Of a DNA stretch of 64,000 nucleotides, positions 1 to 8,802 are shown in pieces. A program made the translations under genes and the position numbers. The notes below the pieces were generated by a model. It had not been told where the DNA came from, did no database searches, and saw only the letters and a list, made by a program, of their open reading frames with translations. Positions within the stretch are counted from its first letter, which is position 1; every line of letters starts with the position of its first letter. The DNA is from an uncultured Clostridia bacterium (GTDB lineage: Bacteria; Bacillota; Clostridia; Oscillospirales; Acutalibacteraceae). The stretch is from contig CAMMVF010000004.1 of assembly GCA_946500295.1 (NCBI GenBank), positions 62,001 through 126,000 of the forward strand, in the 5' to 3' direction.

Positions 1-510
1 CTTGTCCGTTTGTGCCCGGATTCCACGGATAAAGTCGGTGCGTTCTGCTTCAGAAACCGACCTTGTAAGCAAAGTGTCCGTTACCATTTTTAGATTGCTA
101 ACCGGCGTTTTTACCTGATGGGAAATGTCTGATACAAGGGCTTGTAATTCTTGCCGTTCTTCATCAACTTTGCGTCGGTTCTCCTGCATAATCTGATAAA
201 GACGGGTCAGGCGGTGGCTGATACGGGCAAAGAGGGTTTCGCTGTCGTCCGCCCGTTTGGGTTCTTTGTCGCCGTCAATCATATTATCCAGCGTTTGGCA
301 TAAGTCAGAAGTAAATAGGGAGAGCCGTTTTGCAAAAGTCTGTGTAAGTATAAAAAACCATATGAGAGCGCAAAGAATGAGTGCGCCTCCGGCTGCTAAT
401 ACTGCAATTTCAAGCGTTATTACAAATAGGGTAAGGGTAATGATTACCATAGAAAGCAAAGTCCCTATGCAAATCCATCGGAACAGGCGCTTAACAGAGA
501 TGTTTTTCAT
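1..510 (-). CDS. sensor histidine kinase, N-terminal part (runs off the window)
   Basis: The frame opens with ATG at 510 and stays open for 170 codons to the window edge, so the catalytic ATPase domain is missing here. Two hydrophobic segments (about residues 11-33 and 36-57) are followed by a linker and a HisKA helix with the motif SDISHQVKTP; His131 is the likely phosphorylated residue. Its ATG overlaps the stop of the response regulator in the ATGA arrangement, so the two are translationally coupled. The family phosphorylates its partner regulator in response to an envelope signal. In related elements such pairs sit next to ABC transporters for peptide-antibiotic resistance, but the neighbour is outside the window, so the signal is unknown. 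Confidence 0.9.
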   Translation of the reverse strand, partial: MKNISVKRLFRWICIGTLLSMVIITLTLFVITLEIAVLAAGGALILCALIWFFILTQTFAKRLSLFTSDLCQTLDNMIDGDKEPKRADDSETLFARISHRLTRLYQIMQENRRKVDEERQELQALVSDISHQVKTPVSNLKMVTDTLLTRSVSEAERTDFIRGIRAQTDK

Positions 511-1199
511 TTTGCTTCGCCTCCCGTCCATTGATAGCCCATACCGTAAATAGTCTTAATGTAGGGCGTACCGCCGTCTGATTCGATTTTGCTGCGAATA
601 CGGCTGATCGTCGTTGTCAGCGTATGTTCATCGACAAATTTCTCGTCTACGTCCCATAGCTTTTCTAAAAGCTGTCCGCGGGTTAAAACCTGTTTGGGAT
701 TTTTGCGAAACAGATTCAGCATTTTATATTCCATTGGAGAGAGAGTCAGAGGTTTTCCGTTCAAAGAAGCTGTTTGCTCCGAAAAATCAAGAAATAACCT
801 GCCGTCATCGTAAATATCCCTTGCAGGTTTATGATGTTCCAGCATAGAAAACATCGCTTTGATCTTTCTTTGCAAAGCTCCTATAACAAAGGGCTTGGTA
901 ATGTAATCTACCGCACCTACTTCATAGCCTCGTATCTGGTCGCTTTCCTGATCGTTTGCAGTCAGAAAAATCACGATAGTATCAGGGTGTTCCGGCTTAA
1001 TCAGCTTGCATAAGTCATACCCGTTCCCGTCCGGCAGGTTAGTATCAAGCAGGACTAAATCAAATTCTCGTGAGCGCAGGGCTTCTGCAGCCGTTCTTGC
1101 GTTCAGCACAGAGGTTATTTCATAACCGTCTGCTGTCAGATTATAGGAAAGCATTTTATTCAAAAAGCTGTCGTCCTCAACAACTAAAATGTGTTTCAT
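507..1199 (-). CDS. OmpR/PhoB-family response regulator
   Basis: A 230-residue protein. The start is the ATG at 1199, preceded by GAGGA; the open frame extends further upstream but without a ribosome site. The receiver domain has the acidic pair D9/D10, the phospho-acceptor D52 in the segment LLDTNLPDGNG, T80 and K102 (ITKPF). A winged-helix DNA-binding domain fills about residues 135-228 and ends in the usual TIYGMGYQW wing. It overlaps the histidine kinase start, so the pair is one operon. It probably controls genes left of the window, as regulators of this subfamily often act on a neighbouring transporter; that target is inference. Confidence 0.93.
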   Translation of the reverse strand: MKHILVVEDDSFLNKMLSYNLTADGYEITSVLNARTAAEALRSREFDLVLLDTNLPDGNGYDLCKLIKPEHPDTIVIFLTANDQESDQIRGYEVGAVDYITKPFVIGALQRKIKAMFSMLEHHKPARDIYDDGRLFLDFSEQTASLNGKPLTLSPMEYKMLNLFRKNPKQVLTRGQLLEKLWDVDEKFVDEHTLTTTISRIRSKIESDGGTPYIKTIYGMGYQWTGGEAK

Positions 1200-1255
1200 A
1201 TCCTCATTTCCTTTACTTTTTATAGGTAGTATATCAGGCAAATGTCCGTGAAATG

Positions 1256-1444
1256 TTACAGTGAACCTTTTTTGTTTTCTTTTCTTCTTGCGTCCACAGG
1301 TTTTTGAGCCGCTTTCGGAATCAGCCATATGCGGCTCAAATTTATAGCGCCGTCAATACGATTTTCTTTACATAGTTTCTGTATCCGGCGTTCAGATAAT
1401 TCCCATAATTTTGCGGCTTCCTGCACCGTCATATAATCAAACAT
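1256..1444 (-). CDS. small helix-turn-helix (MerR/excisionase-like) DNA-binding protein
   Basis: A 62-residue protein. The ATG at 1444 follows a perfect GGAGG five bases upstream. The N-terminal sequence MTVQEAAKLWELSERRIQKL is a MerR/Xis-type winged-helix start (the 'excisionase family DNA-binding' fold), followed by a basic tail rich in Lys and Arg. It lies 56 bases before the response regulator and could be cotranscribed with it. Proteins of this fold act as excisionases or as small repressors. Without the integrase in view, either role is possible. Confidence 0.7.
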   Translation of the reverse strand: MFDYMTVQEAAKLWELSERRIQKLCKENRIDGAINLSRIWLIPKAAQKPVDARRKENKKGSL

Positions 1445-1474
1445 AGTTGACCTCCAATATTCACTAATATTCAT

Positions 1475-1503
1475 ATTATAGTCGGTCAAACGAACAATAT
1501 CAA
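1475..1503 (-). promoter_or_regulatory. sigma-A promoter for the HTH gene and two-component genes
   Basis: On the minus strand TTGATA (1503-1498) and TATAAT (1480-1475) are separated by exactly 17 bases. The start codon of the HTH gene lies 30 bases further on. Confidence 0.7.
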
Positions 1504-1595
1504 CTATGCAAATTAAACCGGCATTTCTATATATAAGATATTAAATCTCTCAATACAAGAAATCACACATCGTTTTATAGGAACTATCGTCTCTG

Positions 1596-1601
1596 TATAA
1601 T
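1596..1601 (+). promoter_or_regulatory. -10 box of the XRE gene at 1639
   Basis: TATAAT stands 37 bases before the ATG of the XRE regulator. The -35 region is poor (TTTTAT near 1573), which is common where a repressor or activator controls the promoter. Confidence 0.5.
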
Positions 1602-1638
1602 AGATATATCAATTCTAACAAGCATAGGCGGTGAGTGA

Positions 1639-1983
1639 ATGAGTGAAACATTTGACTTTATGGCGTTGGGACAAGCCATTAAAAAAGCCCGTGAAGCAAA
1701 GGAAATGACGAGGGAGCAGTTAGCGGAAATTCTTGATGTTGCACCAAGACATATACAGTCTATTGAGAACGAGGGGCAATATCCGAGCTTTCCGTTGTTT
1801 ATCCGTCTTGTTACAATGTTTGATATATCGGTGGACCAGTACATATTTTCAGATAAGCAGACGGAGAAAACAACTTTACGCCGACAGATTGATTCAATCC
1901 TTGATACATTCGGAGATAAAGAACTCACGATTATTGAGGGAACGGCCAAAGCGATATGTAAAGCAAAAGAGCCAGAGGAATAA
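1639..1983 (+). CDS. XRE-family transcriptional regulator
   Basis: 114 residues, ATG at 1639 with GGCGGTGAG upstream. An HTH_3 domain covers about residues 10-65 (GQAIKKAREAKEMTREQLAE, then APRHIQSIENE), with a short helical C-terminal extension. It runs against the long minus-strand operon and stands between it and the two-component genes. This is the usual place for a repressor of transfer or excision in this ICE type. That role is inferred from position. A hairpin terminator overlaps its stop. Confidence 0.88.
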   Translation: MSETFDFMALGQAIKKAREAKEMTREQLAEILDVAPRHIQSIENEGQYPSFPLFIRLVTMFDISVDQYIFSDKQTEKTTLRRQIDSILDTFGDKELTIIEGTAKAICKAKEPEE

Positions 1984-2002
1984 TAAACCTCTGGTATTCT
2001 TT
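1972..2002 (+). terminator. terminator after the XRE gene
   Basis: CCAGAGG (1972-1978) pairs with CCTCTGG (1988-1994) and is followed by TATTCTTTT. The left arm overlaps the last codons of the XRE gene. It separates that gene from the convergent CHAP gene. Confidence 0.7.
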
Positions 2003-2011
2003 TGCACTTTT

Positions 2012-3739
2012 TTAATAAGCCGGACAGCCGTAACCATAAATCACGCTGCTGCCGATGGGGTAGCTGTTCTGCCGGCACTCGTCGCCGGAATTACCCTCGA
2101 CGGTGTAGACCGTGCCGTTTTCTACACGCTCAACAATTCCAACATGGTCGGTTAGACCGTCGCCCTCCCAGTCAAAGAAAATGATCTGGCCTGCGGACGG
2201 GGTAAAGCTGCCGTCCTGCCAAAGACCACGTTCCTTGAACCAATTAGAGCCTTGAATACAGCCCGCAAACTTCGGGATAATACCGGCGTCGATATAACCG
2301 CACTCGTTCGCAGCCCACGAGACAAAGCAAGCACACCATTCCACACGGCTTGAAAAACCGTACCACGACCAATAAGGTTCGCCGCCGACATTGCCGACCT
2401 GTGACAAAGCGACAGAAACAATTTCGTCGTCCTCGGTATAAATACCGTATAGAACCGAGCTCCACATACTGCGGTTTTCTTCGGCAAGTAATTCGGCAAG
2501 TTGTTCTCGTTGATCTTCATTAAACCCGTACTGATTCGCCATATCTTCGGCGGTCTTATGGTTCACCGTGATATACAAATAGGTGCGAGTTACGGTAGTA
2601 ACTGTTTCAACAATATTGCCGTGGCCGTCATCGGTTTCGATGATGATTTCCTCGGTCTTGGTTTCGGTTCGTGAAGATATTTCATTCATTTGCCAAAAAA
2701 TGTCTTTGAGAATGGCTTTCTTGGAATCGTCTATGGTGGCGACCTCCTGTGCATTATCGGGGTCGGTAGTGGTTTTGACCGCATAGACAGAAAGCACTTC
2801 CGGCCAGACGGCACGGGAGCCGGACATTTCCAAAACATCATAGGAGATATTCGCCTTTGTAGTGTCAATCTGTGTTTGATAGTCGGTGTTGATTTCCTGC
2901 ACCACATTCTGCATAGTCAACCCAGAACCGTTGTCCTCATTTGAAAAGAAAATACCAAAGCAGGAGCCGATCAGCAGAGCAATTAAACAAATAATGATAA
3001 TTACTAAAACGGCAATCCAGCCACCGGCAGCGATGGCAGCAATCAGCGCCTTTGTCCCGGCTATAATTGCCTTGACCGCAAGGGCTATGGCTTTGGCAAC
3101 CGCTTTTGCGGTAACTATGGCAGCTTTGGCGGCGGCACGAGCAGCGTGAGCCGCCGCCCTCGCTGCTCTCGCTGTGGCCTGCGCCGTCTTTTGGGCGACT
3201 TTTGCCGCCTGCTGTGTGGTCTTGATGGCGGTTTTGGCGGTCTGTTCGGCGGTCTTAATGGTTTTCTGCGCTGTTTTCACCGAACCTTTTGCCGATTTAA
3301 TAGTAACTTTTCCTGTGGATTTTGCCGTCTGCTTGATATTCTTTCCGCTACGCTCAAGTGTCTTGATGGATTTATTAGCGGTGTCGGCAGAGTGGCGCAG
3401 TCCGTTTGCGGTTTTCTTCTGCACCTGCTTTTTCGGAATGTCCGCCTTTTTCTGCCGGAAGTGTTCTTTCGCTTTGGAGATGTTCTCTTTGGTTGTACGA
3501 ATCCCACGGCGGCCTTGCTTGTCAAATTGATGGACGGCTTCACGGGTGACGCTCTCGGCGCCTCCCGTGATACGGTCTGCGGCATATTCATTCGGCGAAT
3601 TATCCGCAGAATAGAGACCGTGTTCCGCTTTATCTTTGGTACGGATATAGGCGTCTTTCATTCGTTCGGCGGCAACTGCCGATTTGTCAATCGTCTTAAC
3701 TGTACCCTTTACAACATCTCTCGTTTTTATGTCGGGCAT
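2012..3739 (-). CDS. CD1108-family ICE protein: Lys/Ala-rich helix, membrane anchor, CHAP/NlpC-type hydrolase
   Basis: 575 residues. The N-terminal third (about 100-235) is a long Lys/Ala/Thr-rich helical stretch with repeats of the type KTAxKTAxKAA, then one strong membrane segment (about 240-265). The C-terminal domain (about 445-575) has the cysteine motif [14 protein letters not shown] and the histidine in DHVGIVE, as in CHAP amidases/endopeptidases. This family opens the peptidoglycan for the mating channel, comparable to VirB1/TcpG. Its start overlaps the stop of the PP-loop gene. The cationic helix is unusually long and may lie on the membrane or bind wall polymers; that is inference. 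Confidence 0.9.
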   Translation of the reverse strand: MPDIKTRDVVKGTVKTIDKSAVAAERMKDAYIRTKDKAEHGLYSADNSPNEYAADRITGGAESVTREAVHQFDKQGRRGIRTTKENISKAKEHFRQKKADIPKKQVQKKTANGLRHSADTANKSIKTLERSGKNIKQTAKSTGKVTIKSAKGSVKTAQKTIKTAEQTAKTAIKTTQQAAKVAQKTAQATARAARAAAHAARAAAKAAIVTAKAVAKAIALAVKAIIAGTKALIAAIAAGGWIAVLVIIIICLIALLIGSCFGIFFSNEDNGSGLTMQNVVQEINTDYQTQIDTTKANISYDVLEMSGSRAVWPEVLSVYAVKTTTDPDNAQEVATIDDSKKAILKDIFWQMNEISSRTETKTEEIIIETDDGHGNIVETVTTVTRTYLYITVNHKTAEDMANQYGFNEDQREQLAELLAEENRSMWSSVLYGIYTEDDEIVSVALSQVGNVGGEPYWSWYGFSSRVEWCACFVSWAANECGYIDAGIIPKFAGCIQGSNWFKERGLWQDGSFTPSAGQIIFFDWEGDGLTDHVGIVERVENGTVYTVEGNSGDECRQNSYPIGSSVIYGYGCPAY

Positions 3740-4524
3740 AGCTTCACCTCCAATCCGAGCCGAGCCAGTTCATCACGCAGAGCAGAGTAAAACGCCCTGC
3801 TGCGAATATTTCCGCCTGCTGCCTGCCACTTTTTCTCAAAATCAAAACGTACAGCAAGCTGACGGACGGAATAGTCTTTGCGAAATGATCTCCAAGTGTT
3901 CTCGTCCCATTCTTCAAGACGTTTCCATAAATCAGGAAAATACCGATAGAGTTTTCGTAATTCATTAAGCCCCTGCAACGGACAGCACCAACAGGAAACA
4001 CGGCTGAAAATGCGATACAGGCCGCCCCAATCGAATCCTTTTGCATAACAGTAGGCAAGGCAGTCCTTTTCGGTCATGCCCCATTCGACAAGCGGATAGC
4101 ATTTGTCTTTTAACCGATCTGTTTCATCGGCGGCAATCCCCACATATTGAATGAGCGTATAGTTTTCTTTCAGCTTTTTCAAATAGGTGTCGATAACACG
4201 GATTTTTAACATACCCGTACACCAACGGTTTCGTGGGCCTGCCCAACTCATACCCCGGTACTGCGCCAAAGCAGGATTTTTTCTTTTCGGAGAGTATTCG
4301 TTAAAATAGTATTCAAAATCGTGCTCCGCTTGCAGCCGGATAATCGGTCTGTTGATATACGCCTCTAAACGGTTGATGTGTTCATACATCTGCGGAAATT
4401 CAATCCCTGTATCACAAAACAGAATCAGATCAACAGGGCGGTTTTCTTCCAAGAGACGCAGGAGCATAGCAGTTGAATCTTTACCGCCCGAAAGAGAAAG
4501 GACATATTTTTCAGGTTTCACCAC
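3727..4524 (-). CDS. PP-loop ATPase of the PAPS reductase/IbrA-like family
   Basis: 265 residues. The N-terminus has the PP-loop LSLSGGKDSTAML, which binds ATP pyrophosphate, and FCDTGIEFP as in PAPS reductase and DndC-like enzymes. A CWCCPLQG cysteine cluster near residue 185 could bind metal or an Fe-S cluster. True assimilatory PAPS reductases end in an ECG(I/L)H motif that is not seen here. It overlaps the sortase stop upstream and the CHAP start downstream, so it is translated with the transfer genes. Related proteins occur on many conjugative elements; their substrate (sulfur chemistry on nucleic acid or on a nucleotide) is not known to me. Confidence 0.8.
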   Translation of the reverse strand: MVKPEKYVLSLSGGKDSTAMLLRLLEENRPVDLILFCDTGIEFPQMYEHINRLEAYINRPIIRLQAEHDFEYYFNEYSPKRKNPALAQYRGMSWAGPRNRWCTGMLKIRVIDTYLKKLKENYTLIQYVGIAADETDRLKDKCYPLVEWGMTEKDCLAYCYAKGFDWGGLYRIFSRVSCWCCPLQGLNELRKLYRYFPDLWKRLEEWDENTWRSFRKDYSVRQLAVRFDFEKKWQAAGGNIRSRAFYSALRDELARLGLEVKLCPT

Positions 4525-5308
4525 CGCCCACCTCCCCGTCAGGGGCGGCGACCTGTTTTGCTACGACGACCATTCTGCCGTTTGTTCTGCTGTATTCGCA
4601 AGTGGAAAGCGTAATTAGCTTGTCGCCGTATTCGGCACTCACACCCGTATCATAGATAGAAAGTTCCTTACATTTGGAGATATAGGCGTCAAAGTCCTCC
4701 GCAGAATCGGCAAGGGTAAAATGATAATACTTAAATCCCTGTTCTGAATAGGCGGTGGTTTTGAACGCTGCGATCACTTCATATTCTCCGAAATCGGACA
4801 GGGTATCAAAACGGATAATTTTGTGTTCCCGGTAAAAATTTTCATCGGCATATTTGCAGAGATCGGAGAACATCGAGCCATTGCTCATATGATGACCGTA
4901 GAGCACGCAGTTGTCAGAAATTCCGAGGTCGCAGTTTTCCTGCACATAGGGAACGCCGTAGGCGCTGTACTGCTTGTCAAATCCTCGTTTCAGATAGTAA
5001 TTTGGTTCGTCGATGGTCTGCATAACGGGATAGTCGATATTTGTTCCCTCAATGGAAATCCAGCCCACAAAATCGTTGTTCTGTTCATACACCGCCGCAT
5101 ATTTCTCATAGGCGGTTTGTGCGGTGGTTTCCGTTTCGGATTCTTGCGGGGCAGCCTCCGGTGTTTCTTCCTCGACCAATGCAGAAATGGTTTCAAAGGT
5201 TTCGGCACTCTTTTTGTCATCAATATACTGCCGGCAGAGCATAAAGCCGGAGAAAAGGAAAAGGGCGGTGCAAAACGCCGCCCCCGCAAGTATCAGTTTT
5301 CTTTTCAT
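4511..5308 (-). CDS. srtB: class B sortase
   Basis: 265 residues from the ATG at 5308, which has AGGAGG upstream; the open frame extends 20 codons further without a ribosome site. A signal-anchor (residues 4-25) is followed by a Glu/Thr-rich linker and the sortase barrel. Catalytic residues are His139 in LYGHHMSNGSMF, Cys237 in TLSTCEYS and an Arg at 241 or 245. The GHHM..GSMF block is typical of class B. Class B enzymes attach surface proteins or assemble pili. The obvious substrate is the adhesin at 27041-31267 of the same element, with its TPKTG signal; that match is inference. Confidence 0.92.
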   Translation of the reverse strand: MKRKLILAGAAFCTALFLFSGFMLCRQYIDDKKSAETFETISALVEEETPEAAPQESETETTAQTAYEKYAAVYEQNNDFVGWISIEGTNIDYPVMQTIDEPNYYLKRGFDKQYSAYGVPYVQENCDLGISDNCVLYGHHMSNGSMFSDLCKYADENFYREHKIIRFDTLSDFGEYEVIAAFKTTAYSEQGFKYYHFTLADSAEDFDAYISKCKELSIYDTGVSAEYGDKLITLSTCEYSRTNGRMVVVAKQVAAPDGEVGGGET

Positions 5309-5324
5309 AGATAGTCCTCCTGTT

Positions 5325-6095
5325 TTATCTCGCCTGCTCTTTGATAACCGGCGCTTTGGATTTTTCAAGGCGTTCCGTTTTAAGCTGGCGCAGATCAGAT
5401 TTTACCGACTGTTTTTGCTTTGTCTGTTCTTCGCTCTGCTGGATTTTATCAATCAGCTTATCCGCATTTCGCTCCATTTTGGAAAACGTGTCGCCGCAGG
5501 ATTCCAGAAAGCCCCGCAGCTTGGCAAGCACACCTTTGTCTGTTTCCAGATTACCAGCCTGTTTCGCCGACCTGCCTAAAAGGGCGCGACCTGCATTTTT
5601 CATATGCCCGCCGACTTCGTGCAGTTCCCCGCGAATTACGTCAATCTGACCAGCGCTTTGGCGCATAGATTGTGACATATGAGAGAATCCGCTTTTGATT
5701 TTGGAAAGAGCGGTGGAAACCCGCATAGCTTCCACCGCCCGTATCAGCGCCGATTTTCCTTTTTCCTTACAGGTTTTCACCGCATTTCCGGCGGCGTCGA
5801 TCAGCCGTACCTTTATTACGGAAACCATTGTTTTAGCCTGATGAATTTTATCTTCTGCCTTTGAAATGATCTTGCCGCATTGGTTACGGATTCCCCGGTC
5901 GTGCAGCCGTTTTACTTCTGCGTGCATTTCCTGAATTTCATTCATCATCACGGACAGATTGTATTCCATACTCTCGACATATCCCACAAGGGATTGTACG
6001 TCCTCTTTCTGCTTGTGCAGCCCGTTTTTCTCCAACACTTCGTATAAATCGAGGATTTGCGGGTGGACGTTCAAACTAATTGTTTGAGATTCCAT
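5325..6095 (-). CDS. DUF6674-type ICE protein, coiled-coil
   Basis: 256 residues, almost wholly helical and without membrane segments. Charged heptads run through residues 20-75 and 190-250, and the C-terminus is rich in Lys, Gln and Glu. It starts inside the 3' end of virB4 (20-base overlap) and is followed by the sortase gene after 16 bases, so it is expressed with the transfer operon. I recognise it as a conserved companion of virB4 in Tn1549-type elements (DUF6674, recalled). No enzyme motif is visible. A structural or chaperone role in the mating complex is a guess. Confidence 0.65.
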   Translation of the reverse strand: MESQTISLNVHPQILDLYEVLEKNGLHKQKEDVQSLVGYVESMEYNLSVMMNEIQEMHAEVKRLHDRGIRNQCGKIISKAEDKIHQAKTMVSVIKVRLIDAAGNAVKTCKEKGKSALIRAVEAMRVSTALSKIKSGFSHMSQSMRQSAGQIDVIRGELHEVGGHMKNAGRALLGRSAKQAGNLETDKGVLAKLRGFLESCGDTFSKMERNADKLIDKIQQSEEQTKQKQSVKSDLRQLKTERLEKSKAPVIKEQAR

Positions 6096-8430
6096 TTACT
6101 GCACCTCCCATAACGCCCTCACCGGGCTTGGTGGTAATGAGCCTGTAAAGCTCGGTGTTTTTGGGAAACTTATTCACGAACGGGACGAGAGAAGCACCGT
6201 ATTTCATCAAACCGCAGCCTGCGTCCGCATTGGTGATATAGCTCATCTGCTCGGTGGAGATATTCAACAGATCGGCAAGTTTGGCGCGATCAGAAGCCGC
6301 CTGATTCAACATCACCACAAACTCCGAGTTGGATAACATCGTACTTGCCTGTACCGAATCCAGCAAATATTCGACATTCTGCGTAATGGCGCAGGGGTGG
6401 GTGTTCCTTTTACGGAACTGCCGCCACGCCGAATTGAAAAAGTTGGCGCTGTACTCATTTTCATAAACAACGTGAAACTCGTCGATAAACAGATGGGTAC
6501 GCTTTCCCTTTTTCCAGTTTGTCGTAACACGGTTGAGCATAGCGTCGGTGATCGTCAGAAGTCCGGCAGGCTTTAACTGTGCGCCGAGGTCGTGAATATC
6601 ATAGGAGATAATGCGGCTCGAAGTATCTACGTTAGTTTCGTGGGCGAATACGTCAAGAGAGCCGGAAGTGAACAGCTCCAAAGCAAGGGCGAGGTCGTGC
6701 GCCTCCTGTTCTGGCTGTTCCAGCAGCTTTTCACGCAGGGTACAGAGCGTAGAAACTTTGCCAGTCTGCGCCTGCTCCCTATAAACAGCGTCGGTACAAC
6801 GGTCGATAATGGATTTATGATGAGCTCCTACGCCGTTTGGGTCGATCTGTTCAACCAGCGACATAATAAACTGCGCCTTATCGACAATCGGGTTGTTGTC
6901 GCCGTAGCCCTCGACCATATCCATAGCATTGATACGGTCACGGCCGCCTGCTGCAATATGAATCACCGAAGCGTCCTTTCCGATGGCCTGCACAAGTGGC
7001 GTGTATTCTCCCTCCGGGTCGCAGATGATAATATCGTCCTCGGTGGCAAGTGCCAGAAAGATAATGAGCAATTTAGCAAAAAACGACTTGCCGGAGCCGG
7101 GGATTCCGAGCAGGAACATCGACTGATTCAAAAGGTTTGACATATTGCAGAGAATCAGATTGTGGGAGATGGCATTTTCTCCAAAGAAGATACCTCCCGG
7201 CTCCCGAATCTCCTGAACCTTAAACGGCATAAACACCGCAAGGCTTTCGGTCGTTAAGGTGCGCAGGGTATTGATCTTTCGCAGACCAATCGGGAGAGCC
7301 GTATTCAGCCCGTCAAGCTGCTGGTACTTCATCACGGCAAGCTGGCACATATGTTTTCGGGCAGTCGCCAAAATCGCCTCGGTGTCGCTGTCAAGCTGTT
7401 CTTTGGTGTCGGCAACGTGGACCAGCGTAATAACGGCAAACATCATTCGCTGATCTCTTGTCGTCAGGTCATTCAGAAATTCCCGAAGCTCGCTTCGCTG
7501 TTGCTCCATATCATACGGAACGATGGAAGAAAAATTTTGATTGGCGTTCTGCCGCCTTTGCCAGTTGGTAATATTCGTTTCAATCCCTAATAGGATTCGT
7601 TCGACTTCACGCACCGCCTCGTCGGTCGGCACAGGTATAACGTCAATAGACAACATCATATTTCGATCAAGGTCGGTAAGTTCCGTAACCATATCGTCTT
7701 TTACATACGAAGCGTAATCTTTCAAGAAGATAACCCTTGCGTATTTCTCGCCGAGCTTCAGATAATCGCTGTGCTTTTCCACGCTGTCAGGGCAGATATA
7801 ATCCTTGAAATCGTGTCCTCGTTTCATCATTTCTTTGGCGTCAAAATGAAAAACGGCTTCCTCGCCGGGGCGATAGAAGTCGTGAAGCACTCGCAGTTTA
7901 TCGGTAGCGCCCAGTTCGGTACATTTAGAACCAAGGGCGGCAAAGTGGGAAGTCAAATCCGAACCCACACGGGCAAAATAGGACCGGGCCTGCTCTATAT
8001 CCTTTTTTGTTACAGAGATCGTGATATATTTCTCCTGCAAGATACCGTTGCCGGCCGTTGCTTTTGCAAGCAGCACATCGTTGTATTCACGGCGGTATCG
8101 GTCCAAGCCGTCCTCCCGCATAGGCAATAGAATCTCCTGTTCAAAATCTTTGCGGTTCAGTCTGCGGTTGTTGATTGTGATTTTTGTTGTCGCTCCGCTG
8201 TCAAAGCTGTTGAGAAGTTCGGAATAGGTCAGGAACATTGACTTTTTATCTTCGGGGCTTGCGACAAGATAGTTTATATCCGAGAATTTATACGTCTTTG
8301 CGAAACGGTTGCCGACCTGAAAAATCCCGTCCTCCCAGATACGTCGGATAGGAATAACGTCCTGCACCTTGCGGGGGACACGGTATCGTTCCTTGTCCTG
8401 CGTAAACGCTTGTTTTAATGTTTTCATCAT
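6076..8430 (-). CDS. virB4: VirB4-type conjugation ATPase (CD1110 family)
   Basis: 784 residues, ATG at 8430 with GGAGGG ten bases upstream. The C-terminal half has the Walker A motif LLGIPGSGKSFF (near residue 440), the Walker B-like stretch DDIIICDPEGEY and HLFIDEFHVVYEN, and a final Gln-rich motif ITQNVEYLL. The N-terminal half is the usual VirB4 domain. VirB4 powers assembly of the type IV secretion channel at the inner face of the membrane. It follows prgI by six bases and overlaps the DUF6674 gene, in the order seen in Tn1549 relatives. Confidence 0.95.
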   Translation of the reverse strand: MMKTLKQAFTQDKERYRVPRKVQDVIPIRRIWEDGIFQVGNRFAKTYKFSDINYLVASPEDKKSMFLTYSELLNSFDSGATTKITINNRRLNRKDFEQEILLPMREDGLDRYRREYNDVLLAKATAGNGILQEKYITISVTKKDIEQARSYFARVGSDLTSHFAALGSKCTELGATDKLRVLHDFYRPGEEAVFHFDAKEMMKRGHDFKDYICPDSVEKHSDYLKLGEKYARVIFLKDYASYVKDDMVTELTDLDRNMMLSIDVIPVPTDEAVREVERILLGIETNITNWQRRQNANQNFSSIVPYDMEQQRSELREFLNDLTTRDQRMMFAVITLVHVADTKEQLDSDTEAILATARKHMCQLAVMKYQQLDGLNTALPIGLRKINTLRTLTTESLAVFMPFKVQEIREPGGIFFGENAISHNLILCNMSNLLNQSMFLLGIPGSGKSFFAKLLIIFLALATEDDIIICDPEGEYTPLVQAIGKDASVIHIAAGGRDRINAMDMVEGYGDNNPIVDKAQFIMSLVEQIDPNGVGAHHKSIIDRCTDAVYREQAQTGKVSTLCTLREKLLEQPEQEAHDLALALELFTSGSLDVFAHETNVDTSSRIISYDIHDLGAQLKPAGLLTITDAMLNRVTTNWKKGKRTHLFIDEFHVVYENEYSANFFNSAWRQFRKRNTHPCAITQNVEYLLDSVQASTMLSNSEFVVMLNQAASDRAKLADLLNISTEQMSYITNADAGCGLMKYGASLVPFVNKFPKNTELYRLITTKPGEGVMGGAVNGISNN

Positions 8431-8436
8431 ATTGGC

Positions 8437-8796
8437 TTAACCCTCCTTTTCGTGTTTTTCAATAATCGGTTTGAGCATTTCATAATAGTAATTGACCGGC
8501 TCAAAACGGATTTCCCGCGGTTCCAGCATTTCAGAACGCAGCCACGCCCATAAAAACTGTTCGGCCTTCATTCCGTGGTAGGTCACAAATCCCATAGCGG
8601 CGAACGGCGCCGCACCGAGAATACAAACCCAACTCACGGTTTCCGTCCCAACATAGGGCTTTAAGAGAAAATACAGCCCAACGGCGACAGCAACCGCTAA
8701 AATAGCGAAAATGAATTGCCGCAAGGACAATCCGAAAAAAACGGATTCTGTATAGTTGCGTATTTCACGGTTGATCTTTACTTCCAAATTTTGCAC
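8437..8796 (-). CDS. prgI: PrgI-family membrane protein (VirB3-like)
   Basis: 119 residues. A short N-terminus (EVKINREIRNYTESVFFGLS) leads into two close membrane helices (about 30-48 and 53-75), then a soluble tail ending near KPIIEKHEKEG. This layout and the position directly before virB4 are diagnostic of PrgI, which holds the VirB3 place in Gram-positive type IV secretion systems and recruits VirB4 to the membrane. The ATG has GGAGG upstream. Confidence 0.9.
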   Translation of the reverse strand: MQNLEVKINREIRNYTESVFFGLSLRQFIFAILAVAVAVGLYFLLKPYVGTETVSWVCILGAAPFAAMGFVTYHGMKAEQFLWAWLRSEMLEPREIRFEPVNYYYEMLKPIIEKHEKEG

Positions 8797-8802
8797 CTCC
8801 CG

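Noticed and set aside
3146-3790. 214-codon plus-strand open frame opposite the CHAP gene
   Set aside because: Antisense shadow of the Ala/Lys-rich helix; low-complexity Cys/Arg/Leu composition and no start signal.
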